Shown: positions 38,959 to 50,900 of the stretch, piece after piece
Numbering within the stretch: the stretch's first letter is position 1
Layout of the letters: every line of letters begins with the position of its first letter
Origin: Muricea muricata
Lineage: Eukaryota > Cnidaria > Anthozoa > Malacalcyonacea > Plexauridae
Length of the DNA stretch: 64,000 nt
Assembly: GCA_963855995.1 (NCBI GenBank)
Contig: OY979719.1
Coordinates: 5,084,001-5,148,000, forward strand
Reading direction: 5' to 3'
Made by a program: the position numbers and the translations under genes
The notes under the pieces: generated by a model
The model's database searches: none
What the model saw: the letters and a program-made list of their open reading frames with translations, nothing else
What the model was told of the DNA's origin: nothing

Positions 38959-40008
38959 TTACCTTTCCCCCATGAAAACTGATTGTGTCCAAAGGAGAAC
39001 GGTGTTACAAATATCTTGTAACACACCTTCATATGTTTGACCCGTTGCCCTCTCCTTGCTTTTCAACATTAGCCCATGATCACCCCCCTGGATCCAGTGT
39101 ATTGACCAATCACAGTTTAGCTTTTTCAAAGTGGTTTCCATGAGCCCTTGCTGGCACATAGTGTCCTCAGTACCACTAACAAATAAAGCAGGAATCTTGA
39201 GTGGCAGGATTGAAGACAGTCTCTGTTCTGTTGCTTTTTGAGGAGGATGTAGCGGGTAGGACAAACACAACAAACCTATTATAAAGTTCTTGTTTGGTTG
39301 ATCCAGCGTGGAGGCAATTTCTGCGGCAACCCGGGCACCCATGGAACGACCTAAATTGGATGAAACTTACAGTGTGAATATAGAAGATATAAGCCTGGCA
39401 AGACCTCGACATTCTGATATACCTACCACCAATGATGCAACAGGCTACATTGTACTTTTTTGAATCTCTTAAGAATTCCTAAACAAGCAAAAAAACCTGT
39501 TTGTTTACTGGCTCTTCGCTAAAAGAACAGCCAATGAAGTTGAGAAGTGTGCACACGCACAACCCCCCCCCCTCCCTATCGCGAGTACGCAACGCCCTTT
39601 TCCTGCGCTTTGTAAACAACAAAACAAATTTATATATTTAATCTTTAGTTTACTAACCACAGCAGCGGCAAAACATTTCACGCGATATTTAAAATTTGGT
39701 GTTTTCATAGTAAAACGAAGACATAGTATCCCAGCACTACACAAATACTTTGCCAAAGCTTCCAGGTGTTTGTGGTGCATATCTCCGCCTGCCCCGTGAG
39801 TCAGAATCACTCCACAACCCTGCCAGGATGTTCGGTTTGGAGTTGAAACAACAGCGTCTATTTCTTTTTCGCCAAAGGGGATTTTAATAGGAACCTCAAA
39901 AACATACAGCAGAAATATGAACTGGATGTAAAGTTTAGAAAACGCGGTATGAAAAACAAAAATATTGACATAAATTTCAAATCGTACTTGGTCTGATTGG
40001 TCAGCCAT
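38959..40008 (-). CDS. TEX30: TEX30-like alpha/beta hydrolase, four exons
   Basis: TEX30 belongs to the KANL3/Tex30 group of the alpha/beta-hydrolase superfamily; its substrate is not established. Exons: 40008-39988 (7 codons), 39894-39658, 39478-39427, 39350-38959; total 233 aa (human 227), all phases agree. It opens MADQSDQ then VPIKIPFGEKEIDAVV. GVILTHGAGGDM (about 35-46) is the oxyanion-side HGAGG block, GGRSMGAR spans the exon 3/4 junction and supplies the GxSxG nucleophile (Ser near 106), and LFVSGTEDTM and GGDHGL supply the likely acid and histidine regions. SYPLHPPQK matches human SYPLHHPKQ. The stop at 38961-38959 gives a normal family length, although GAAAG/GTAATC just before it could also act as a donor. 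Confidence 0.93.
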
Positions 40009-41932
40009 TTTGTTGCTATGGTGGAATATTTACTGATCATATTCCGGGGGGTGGGGTGAAGTCGAAGAGGTCCGTTGAGAGGTCCCAAAAATGAACCTAG
40101 TTGATCTCCACTTTTATATATTAGAATTTAAACAAAAGCAACCAGGAAAAACAATACTATTTTATATCTTATTCATATTTCATGACAATTTAGTCCGTAT
40201 TAATTAAATAACCTAGATCGTTTTACCACTTTCACTACGCAGGACATTAAATATCTTCTACAAAATCAAATTTGAAATATGTACACTTGTAGCGCAATAA
40301 ATTCATTACGCATTGACCATTTATGCCCAGTATACAAACTATTTATAAAAACATTCAACTACAGTATGTATTAAAATAATTCGAATCCAAATTTGGCGTG
40401 TAGTGGCGCCGAATATATATGTAAAGTTCATTGATTTTCCTTTCAAATGACGTTTTGTATGCCTCGTTTAGTCGAAAAATGAAGTTTTATTGCCTTGACA
40501 ACAAATTAATCAATTTCCGCTGAAGGGAATTGGACAATTTTTGCTTTGAAAGTTTGTCCCACAAGGCTTTGAAACGTGGATTGTTACTGAAAACTAAAAT
40601 GCAAATTACGCCAGAAAGCAGAAGCTTAAAAACCTCATTAAACGAACACGAATCTATGTACATTTTGCTACAGAACAGTTTGTTGATTAATTAAATTTGC
40701 ATTATCTTCCGTCCCTAAGTCTCACTTCAAATTCTCATCAGTGGAAAGATTTGATTTTGAGCAATCATTTTTAACAGACGACTACTCAGTCATTTTTGGT
40801 CGCATGGATATAAGAACGATATACCCTGAAACCTTATAGGCTACTCTTTATTCCCGTATGCAAATATCTTTTACATTAGTATATTAGAAACAGCAGTCTG
40901 TCAAAGCTGGAATCGAATTACTTTGATACACACTGTTTACGTAAACTACAACGATGATAGATATAACCAATAATGATACTTTGTACTCACTAAGTACAAA
41001 ATTGACACCAGAGTAAATCACTTGAGAAGTTGGTTGTTGAAAGACGTCAAGCTTAACCTGGGTTAAAATTTATCCTGGCTATGTATTTTTGTATGTCTAT
41101 TTATTTCGCGAGAAACAAAACAAACTTCCCAGCTAGCTCTTGTCAGTTCTTGGGAAGTTTCCACTTAATTTTAAATTAATCTAGGGTTGGGGCCAGCACT
41201 ATTAAATCCAGAAGAGATGTTTTTCAAACCGTTTCCTTTCTTATTTCTGTACTTTACCAAAACACTCATATCCCTCCCCTCCACCTATAACTGAGTGAGA
41301 ATATTTCATAGCCCCCCCCCCCCCCCCTGCAACAATAGACCCTTTGAACGCGATGTCACGCTGCCCATTTTCAGGGCAAATACATATTTGTATAAATTTT
41401 GAAATAATTGAAATTTTGATAAGCTATTGAAATAACTTTAGAGAACTCTTAATTCGTTTGCAGTTTTTGCAGGCCGTTATAGCATACTTTAATTACAGTA
41501 TTAAAACCCATAACATTTGATCAAATAAACTAGTTAACTTTGTAAAATGCAGTAAGAAAATTTAATCTAATTTAGAAAGTAATACTGGGTTCATAAGCTT
41601 AATTTTTTGAAAAACTCATGTTCATGAAATTTGGCAATCATTCATTGAAAAAAGTGTAAAACAAGTAAAATACGTGTTAAGAGAAGCAAATGACCAACAA
41701 TGTTTGTGTTTCTAAGGGTGCGCAGTAATTTTTTTGTTATTGTTCTTATAACGGCAAAGTTATTAAATTACCAGACTTGTTCAAGGCCTTACCGCTCGCG
41801 TGTCTATTGCTGCTGCGACTGTGACGTCAGTGCATTGGGTCTATTACGCTATTAAATTTTTGGCGTCCCCTCAATGGTTCCAATAATGACCGGTCCCTTA
41901 CAAGGTAATCTGCATTTTCCGGGACAATTCAC
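40009..41932. other. Intergenic stretch between TEX30 and SAV1
   Basis: It should contain the TEX30 promoter at the left and the SAV1 3-prime UTR at the right. A C run of about 15 lies near 41312. No exon, RNA gene or inverted-repeat element was recognised. Confidence 0.5.
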
Positions 41933-44900
41933 TCAAACACTGGTCTCGTCACCCAACTCTGCCAAAACTCTGGTGCTGAATGCTCGAGGTACTTGCTGTT
42001 GCCTTCTTTCAATTTCTTTCTGTTGCTTCCGTCTCTCGATTTCTCTCTGCAGAGCCTGCCTGTATTCCTCGTACTTATACACGACCTGCTCCAAATCTTT
42101 CTTGTACAGGCGTTTCAACATTGTCTGATAGCAGTCGAGTTCTGGGTAACGAAACAAATCCCACTAAAATAAAAAATACTCTCCTTGAAAACAAAACATT
42201 TACTCGACCATTTGTGATGTAATAATTTATAATATAGCATTTGTAAATCCTGAACGCTGAGTGGCTAAGAGCCGTGTTGATATAACTCTATGTCAACACG
42301 GAAAATTTCCCGCCACTCTTCTGTTGAAGTTCTTTGTGCTATATTATAAAAGAAATATAAAACTTTTTTCCGAATTGATATACAGTTATATCAACACCCG
42401 TGGAATTTGGAAAAACTCGAAATTGTGTGGAAACACGACGCCCGCAGGGCGGAGAGAAGAGTGGCGGGAAATTTTCCGTGTTGACATAGAAGTATGAAGT
42501 GTGTTTATGTGCGCACTGATCTCTATATGAAACTACACACTGAATTGGGCCGCCTATGGTTACTCTGAGTCTATATGCACGCTGGGCAAGCTGAAAAACA
42601 TGGCTAACCATGGTGGGAATCGAACCTAGGCCGGCAATGCTAGCCCAGTGCTTTGCCAACTGAGCTACGCGGTCAGGTCGGTTCATGGGCCAATTACAAG
42701 ACAAATGAAAAGAAGCATAGCCAGTAAAACGGAGCATACGTAAAGATAAGTGGAAAAGATTTTGGGCGACACAAGTGTCGTATCTGCGCAATGAGAATTG
42801 CTTAACTTTGATTATGTAGTGTTACCTTGAGATATTCATCGTACTCTGACGAGGCTGTGGAGTAGGATTGAAGCCAGCCTGGTATTTCTGAAAACACAAT
42901 TACAAGATAACTATAGTTCAGCCATGGTAAGCAAGGGATCCTGGGTGGCATTTACAGAACAGGCACAAATATTGATGCAAGGTTGTTGGACAACACTTGA
43001 GAATTGTTCGATCAATGGTTGTTCGATGTTGATGAAGAACAATAGTTGTTACAATGTTGTTGGAACAAGAGCCAACAATAGTTGATGAAACAAGTTTGTT
43101 GATGCGTGCAGAACAACATTGCAACAATTTGTTGACAATATTGACAAATTTTTTGACAACACCACATTAATGACAACATAGACCTTTTCTGAACTACAAA
43201 GCATGGTGCATTTTAGATTCAGTACAAAATAATTAAATTATCATACCTTATATGGAATTGCTTGTACTGAAGCTATACCAGCATGCATCTTGTTCTCTTA
43301 TTTCAGAAAAGGCCTATTACAATTCATACAATACAGGGTGTCCCAAAAAAGCCTTTCCCCTCCTCCCCGTTAAACTTTGGAGGATAGTTATTTAAGCAAT
43401 ATAATGGCTTAGTTTTTACTCTCTAGCGAAAGTCTAATATCATATATTCCCGAGCCCTTAAATGCGTTATTTTTGCAATTTAAAGAAGCAGGGTCAAAAT
43501 TCAGACTTGTCCAAGTTTTGTACAATTTATTAACATTAATTAAAAATTCAAGAAGTCACTGTACAATGAGAAATTGTTTAACAACACATTTCATTGACAT
43601 AACGAAATATAACGTAAACTACTTTAAATGTCATAACATCAATTTCGTCCTTCAACGTCTCCGCCTTCCACGCATCTTATTGCTCCAGTTCTCATGTCTC
43701 TAATAGCCCGTCTGGCCGTCCTCGTTCGTCTAAATGCCACGAATTCATTAGCGAATCGCTCTCGTAGCTCGTCAATGTTAGCCGGAAACGTTTTGAAAAC
43801 GTGACCCTTGATGTAGCCCCACAAGGAAAAATTTAATGGAGTAAGATCTGGAAATCGTGGCGGCCATTTGTGCTTTTGCTCGAGCGACACCATCCGGTTT
43901 CCAAAGAGCTCGTTCAGCCAAGCCATCACGGCTCTTGCTCAATGCACTGGGGCACCATCTTGCACCCACCATCCTCTACCGAGACGACCATTATTTCTTC
44001 CCTCAAATCTACCTCTGATGTTAGGAACAATAAAGTTATCGATCATTGCCACATAGGTATTGTCTGTGATGTTTCCTTCAAAGAAATATGGTCTCGGAAT
44101 TTCGCCGCTTTCAACGAGACCAGCCCAAACTGCTCACTTCTCTTTACTGCAATTTCGATAATATTCAAAATGTGCAGGCGGTTGATTACGCGGAGCGTAT
44201 GATCGAACGTTCCAGGTATTCACACAACCATCCATACTAAATGCAGTCACGTCACCAATAAGGATGTCCCGCTCAAAGAATCGTGCTGGGCGCGCCTGAA
44301 ACCAATTGCAGAAATTGATACGTCGCTTAACGTCGCCATGAAATAACTGATGTCGAATGATCAGTCGGAACGGGTGAAATTTCAGGTCAAATTTGACAAT
44401 GCGATTAAAGCTTGACTTTGTTAAATGAGGAATATTGTTTCGATGAGTACTGGCCTCAGGGTTGGCAGCCAACTCAGCCCGAACTCCATCAATATTTTAC
44501 TGTGATCTGGCTACGGTTGGGCGATATTTCGATATTTTGATTTATCGCGATATTTTCAATCTCAATTATCGTATCGAAGGAAAAAACTTGAGAGACTTTA
44601 TCGAGATTATTGTCATACTCGATGACTATCGTGATATTGCTTAGAAATCTGCGCATAGCTTGCAAAATCCTAAAAATTAGAAAGTATCTTTGCATCCCAG
44701 CAACACATGTACCTTTAGAAAGTGTATTGAACAAGGTACCGATTACTGTAAATACTTTTCGTCGTAGGCTGAAACTAGAACATGTTGATAATCTAGAGAG
44801 ATGATTTTTTTAAATAACGCGCAACCCTAGATCTGGCTACCAGGACTGCATAAAATTTTTAATATTCTGGTACCCTATGCCTGTCAAAATATTTTCTGCA

Positions 44901-47900
44901 AGTAATGGAATTTCTTGCAAAGTGACCGAGGGCATCCCCTTGATTATTTCTGACTTTCTTGATGACCTGTCCCAATAACCCTGTCCCTTTCATAAAGTCT
45001 AACTATTTGTGATATGCTGAATTGAATGTATACAGTGTTATATCATTTTCTTCCATTCTGTTTTTCCACTCTTTGACTATCAAACTCATTAAAACTTTTT
45101 ATTTTTTGACATTGTTAACCTCTTAGAGTTTTATTCTTTATTTTTTTCAGCCAACCTCAAAATTTTTCTGCAACCAATGGTCCTGTGGTCCGCCATATTA
45201 TGCAGCCATGCTGGCTGCTTTGGGCCAACCCGAGTTACCTTAATTGTTTTGGTTGTGACGTGTAGCGTGCCTCTGGCACAGAGTACTACACAGAGAGCTC
45301 ACTCGACGAAAAAAGCGTAACGCGGATTGGTAGTTGTCAGGGGGGTGAATGCCTCGATGCACTTGCTAAGAATTTTATCTTAGCAAGTGCATTGAGGCAT
45401 TCACCCCCCTGACAGCCTCAAAATGGCTATGAACTTCCCGGCCATTTTGAATTTTTCAGGGGGGTGACCGCCACTCTTTAGCGCACGTTTGAGCAAAAGG
45501 CCGTTATAATTACGCAAAAATCATAGGAAAATAAATGAATGAGCCCTCTGTGTCGTACTCTGTGCCTCTGGTATTTTTCAAAGTTTCTTAATATCGTTCT
45601 TAGGTCGACAACTTGGCAATCTTTGGACAAATGCTTGTCTTGTTTGTGATCGGCTTTCTGTGTTGATAAGATTGCACAAAAACGTTCTTTGCTCCGAAGT
45701 AAATTGTTGTCCAACCATTTTTGAACACAGATAACGCAAAAGACTGGATTGCATTTTTCCTGCATGCTTTATTCGTGTTCTTAAAGCTTTGGTAAAAAGA
45801 AACTTAAACCCACAAGGCCAAGGGTATTTTAATTAAACTAAACAGTTTAAATGCGCCTTGATGTTATGACATTTAAACTAGTTTATGTTCTATTTCGTCG
45901 TGTGTGAGCCTTGCCAATTACACATAAATGTGTTGCTGAACAATTTCACGCTGTACAGTAACTTCTTGAACTTTTAATGGTAATAGACTGTGCAAAACTT
46001 GGACAAGTCAGAAGTTTATTCTGAACCTTTTTTTGGACACCCTGTAGAGTCATTTCATTCTAGCTGACATCATACCACAAGGTATTACATAGAGTTGAAT
46101 ATCTGCCTTGAGGGCCTTAATGAACAGAGTATCTGAGTACCAGAATAGCTGGAATGTACTATTTTTCAAATACAGCAGACATATACTTACCAGCATACAT
46201 GTAGGGATTTGCAGGTACTAAAGAGTTCTTTGAGGGATAAGGAAGATTATCTTCTACCAGCAAATGTCTCACAGGATGGTCATACTGAGCTGTCTTTGTT
46301 CTATGACTAAAATAAAACAATTTCAGTCACACAAACACTAATACCCAGGCATTCATGCAGCTTTACTGTAGGAGATACCAACTGAGGAGAGGCCTGTGGT
46401 AGAACTAACACACTTTTAAACAAACCCCCCCCCCCAATATAGCCAGGATTTCCTCCAGGGGGGGGAGAAAACTCAGGGACACATCTGCTTAGAGAATTAG
46501 ATTAACAATTTCTTAGGGGGGGGGGGCAGCAATCCTGTCAGGATGTTGCCTCTCTGGCTATGCCTCTGCCCATCCCAGGTGATATAATATAATCTGAAAA
46601 TTGACTGTTGAAGGGTCAGAACCAGAATTCCACTTACTTGACATAATATGTCCCATGCTCTGGAGATTCAACCTTTTCCCAATCTTCTGGCAACCCTGAC
46701 AAAAAAAGACAAATTTGGATTCATGGACTTTGCTACAAATTTGTGAGCTAGCTTTCTAATGAAGTTGGGAATACTATAGTGAATAGTTAGCTGAAATCAA
46801 CAATGTTACAGTACATAATATACAGACAATGACCCCACGAATGATAAAATGTATGCACTGCATAAACTGTAGCATATTGAATTGATTTCTAAATTAACCT
46901 TTAGTACACTGACCTGCTTTCTCAAATGGATGGCACCACGTTGTTGTCTGGTTATTATGGCTGAAAGTTTAAAATATGGAAAATACTGTCATAAATAATT
47001 CAAAGCTCAAAATGATTTTCATAAAATTTACTCACTCAACATAATATTTTTCCCCATCTAGTGTCCAATCGACTGACCAGCCAGGTGGAAGAGAATGATC
47101 CAATGTTGTTAACTTACCTACATGAACATTAGGGTTTATACTGCTCACTATGTTGTATTTTTTCATAAAAAAAAACACCTGGAACAATATGCCTTACAGT
47201 TGTGTAGCTAGCCCACCAATCTGGTCCTGCTGTGCCAGCTTCAACTGTGTTATCATTGTTCATTCTTTAGAAATGGATTGTTTGTACAGTCAGTGAACAC
47301 AGAAATATTTCCATTGCAGGACTAAATCGTCAAGTTTGCTATGCTGCTGTACCTGCATATTAGAGCCAAACTGGATGTTCCTTTGTGAACAACATTCAAT
47401 GCGGCAATTCAACGTTGCAATGTTGATGCACAAGTATCTCCGACGAATTTGAAATCATTTTGATAAGTCGACAATTTCCAAGTAACTCGAAACACATGCA
47501 AGCTTGTTTTCAACTATGATTGCAAATTCTTGCGAGTAACCTGCACATGAATATTGCAACATTACATCACAAATAGTGCAATACTGATTTTCCAAAATTT
47601 TGAACATCCAGTTTGGCTCTAATGGTGTCTAATTAACAATCAGATTGCACACTCAAGATTTATATGCAGTAATAGTTGATGAAGATGAAGTCCAAATCAA
47701 CTATCACTTCACAGAAATTAAGAGCAAGTCATCCAATTGTTTTAGTAGAAGTTGAGGACTAAAAATTTGCCACTTTGTTGAAAAATACTATATACAAATT
47801 GCCTTTGAAAAACCCCAGGAAAATTATTGTTTTGTTACTCGCGATCTATCAAGGAATAGATATTGAGTAGAGACAGAGCAGCCAATCAAACAACATCACA

Positions 47901-50900
47901 TGCTATAGTATACTGCAGAGAGTATACTGGCATGAAATTAGGCATCAAGATGGTCGTAGATGACTGAAATGACTGAATTGTGCACCAATAAATGCTTTTG
48001 CACCTTTCCTAGTGATACACCTATGCATTAGTTACCCAGATCATGCTTCTAGTAGATAGTTGTTTTACCAGATGCGTTTGGTTCAAGACCAGGTGGGATT
48101 GGTGCATTTCCCTGTACAGGCCATTGTGGACCTTCATACGAAGCATACATCTGCAAATCCCTGTTGACTTGTGCGTAAAAACCTGGTGCTGGTGGACTTG
48201 ACATCATAATTCCCTGACCAGTTGGACTATGATTAAAGTTATATATCCTCGAGTCATTCAAATGTGGTTCAGTATAAGCAGAGAAACTTAATCCACTGTA
48301 CGCCTCGTATGGGTTCGAGTAGGACATCCGTTCTTGATTCACTGGTTGTGAACTGCCATATATTGGCCTGGCAAACCGTAACTCTTGACTGCTAGAGTCA
48401 GATTCGTCGTGGCCTTCATTTGTCATGGTTGCTTGATCAACTTTTCTGAAGGGTTTTGAGTTTCTTAACTGCCTGTTTGCAGGCATTATCTGCCCAAATT
48501 GCCTCAGTCCCATGCCCTCAATCACTCGAATATCAGGATAGCTAGCAGCTTGCTGCGCGCTCAAGGGACGATTGAGGACATTTTCTGATCGACTGTACAT
48601 CATTGGCGTTACGCCGTGAAATGCCATGTTGTTCCTCATTTCCCTATATGGTGGAGGATGCCGGTATCGATCTGCAGCATTCTGGGAATGGCCTCGCTGT
48701 ATCCCTACTCTATTTCCATAAGAGGGGGGTGATCTATATGACTGTACCATGTGATCCATATTTGTCTGTAACCCATTGTCCCGGGTATATTGTTCCCCAT
48801 TTTTTCTGAGGTCAACGTCCCTAGAATAGCTCCCCGAGGAATTACCAGATCCTCGACTAAGCCGAGAGTCGTTGGAGTTAACACTGAGCCCATCCGAACC
48901 GGATTCCTCAATGTACTTAGTTCTGTCATGGGACGTTTTGCCTTTCTGTTCTAATGAGCTCTTACTGTACAGCGATGCTGGCCTGCTGTTGCCGTTAACA
49001 GTTGGCAGCTCGATGTATGATTCAGAAATATCTCGAGATGGTATTGGTCGATGTTTGGAAAATTGTCCATCTGCAACGAAATGGGTAAGTTTTGAAATGC
49101 AGGTAATTTTTTATGGATTTTCCAAAGAGCATAACATTTAGCGTTTAAGCCGGAGGTACAATAAAAAGATTCAAGGAAATGATGCTCAAATGGTATACAA
49201 TTGTTTTTGATAGGTGCAACATTATGTAAATGAATATATGTCCATTTATTGACATCGTGCAAACACTGTTTTTAAAACAAGTTAAATTGTCTGGTGTTAT
49301 AGAAAAAAGTATAGAAAAGTCGGTTTATACCACTTGAAATCAGAGAGCATGCCATTCACATAGTACCCCGTAACCTTAACTACCTCATATGCCCCCATTT
49401 GCTAATAGCACACATAGAAACATGTTACGTGTAAACTAGAAAAGGGAAGTTTAATTAAGCCATATTAAAATAACCTAATATTGCTTTTTATGTTGACATT
49501 TATCAAGACAATTCTATTGTAATAACAACAATCAAAAGCTTATCATTACATATTTCCTGGTCCCCCCTGCAGACAAACAGAATTACGGCAATCTAGAACG
49601 TAATACTTCTGTGAAACTACCACAGGATTCACCACAGGATTCGTTCTTTCTAAAATTAACCAATGCGAAGTTACCACAGGACTCAGCGTCATTCGTTCAT
49701 CCCCAAATTAGACGAACGCGAGCTTAGCACAGGATTCAGATCCGGCCACAGCGTGATTAAATATGACGAACTGAACCATGAGTAAACCAGGCAATGTTTT
49801 TTGAAATTAAGGGGCGCGGAACATCCTATTTACTCGAATAACATATCAAACGAAAGCCCATTCTTCGTACTTCACAAATATATCATTTTTAACGTGGCAC
49901 AAATTAGTGGCTTCACTATACGGGACGGCAAACGAGATGAACGCTCCCTGCACCAGAAACTGCATATTAATTTATATTGCAATATTATTTCACGCAATCG
50001 GAAAACGACTGATTTTTGTCGAGAGAAACGGTTCTCATTTGCTTGAATAACATATCGATCGAAAGCCCATATTGCATAGATTACAAGGATGTATTTTTTA
50101 GCCTGGCACAAATTCGTGTCTTCATTCTACGGGCCGAGAAACGAGAGGGAACGCACGCTTGATACTTGTAGCTGCATAATAATTATTTTTGCTCAATCGG
50201 AAATACAACTGACTTTTGTCAAAAGAAACGGTTCTTATTTGCTTGAATAACATATCTATCGAAAGCCCATATCGCATAGATTACAAGAATATATTTTTTA
50301 GCCTGGCACAAATTCGTGTCTTCATTCTACGGGCCGACAAACGAGAGGGAACGCACGCTTGAGACTTGTAGCTGCATAATAATTATTTTTGCTCAATCGG
50401 AAAAACAAGTGATTTTTGACAAGAGAAACGGTTCTTATTTGCTTGAATAACATATTTATCGAAAGCCCATAATGCATGGATTACAAATACGTAATTTCTA
50501 GCCTGGCACAAATTCGCCGTTTTAATCTACGGGCAGCCAAAGGAGACGGAAGGCATGTTTGACATGTTAATTATTTTCCAGCAATGCTAAATACACGCGA
50601 TTTTTGCCAAGAGAAACGGCGCGTATGTCCTTGAGTAACATATCGATAGAAAGCCCGTGGCCTGTATATTACAAAGATGTAATTTTTAGCCTGGCACAAA
50701 TTCGTGCCTACATTCTACGAGACGCGAAACCACAAACAATACACGCATAACAATGTTCGATACTATTGTACGCACTTCCAAAATCAGCGATTTTCGTCCT
50801 CAGAAACGGCTTCTTTCCGCTTGAATGAGCTATCAGCAGAAAGCTAATACATAGTAGATTACGATTATGCGACATTTAAACTGGCACAAATTCATCGATA

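Larger units (their letters stand above)
43334..46044 (-). mobile_element. Tc1/mariner-superfamily transposon with long inverted ends, 2711 bp
   Basis: The ends CAGGGTGTCC and GGACACCCTG are perfect inverted copies flanked by TA on both sides (43332-43333 and 46045-46046), the target of Tc1/mariner elements. Inverted similarity continues inward on both sides: ACTTGTCCAAGTTTTG against CAAAACTTGGACAAGT, and TTTAAATGTCATAACATCAA mirrored near 45848-45872. The left arm carries about 130 bp absent from the right. Inside lies a broken transposase and two further elements (44515-44829 and 45277-45563). It sits in SAV1 intron 6. Confidence 0.87.

Noticed and set aside
38959-38965. Possible further splice donor (GAAAG/GTAATC) at the end of TEX30
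   Set aside because: The in-frame TAA gives a protein of normal family length, and no continuing exon was recognised downstream.
42600-42690. A tRNA gene
   Set aside because: A and B boxes are present, but the acceptor and anticodon stems do not form properly, and the unit shares non-tRNA tail sequence with another copy, so it is a SINE.
42339-42791. 150-codon minus-strand frame
   Set aside because: It runs through a foldback unit and the tRNA-derived SINE and has no domain; it is a by-product of repeats within the SAV1 intron.
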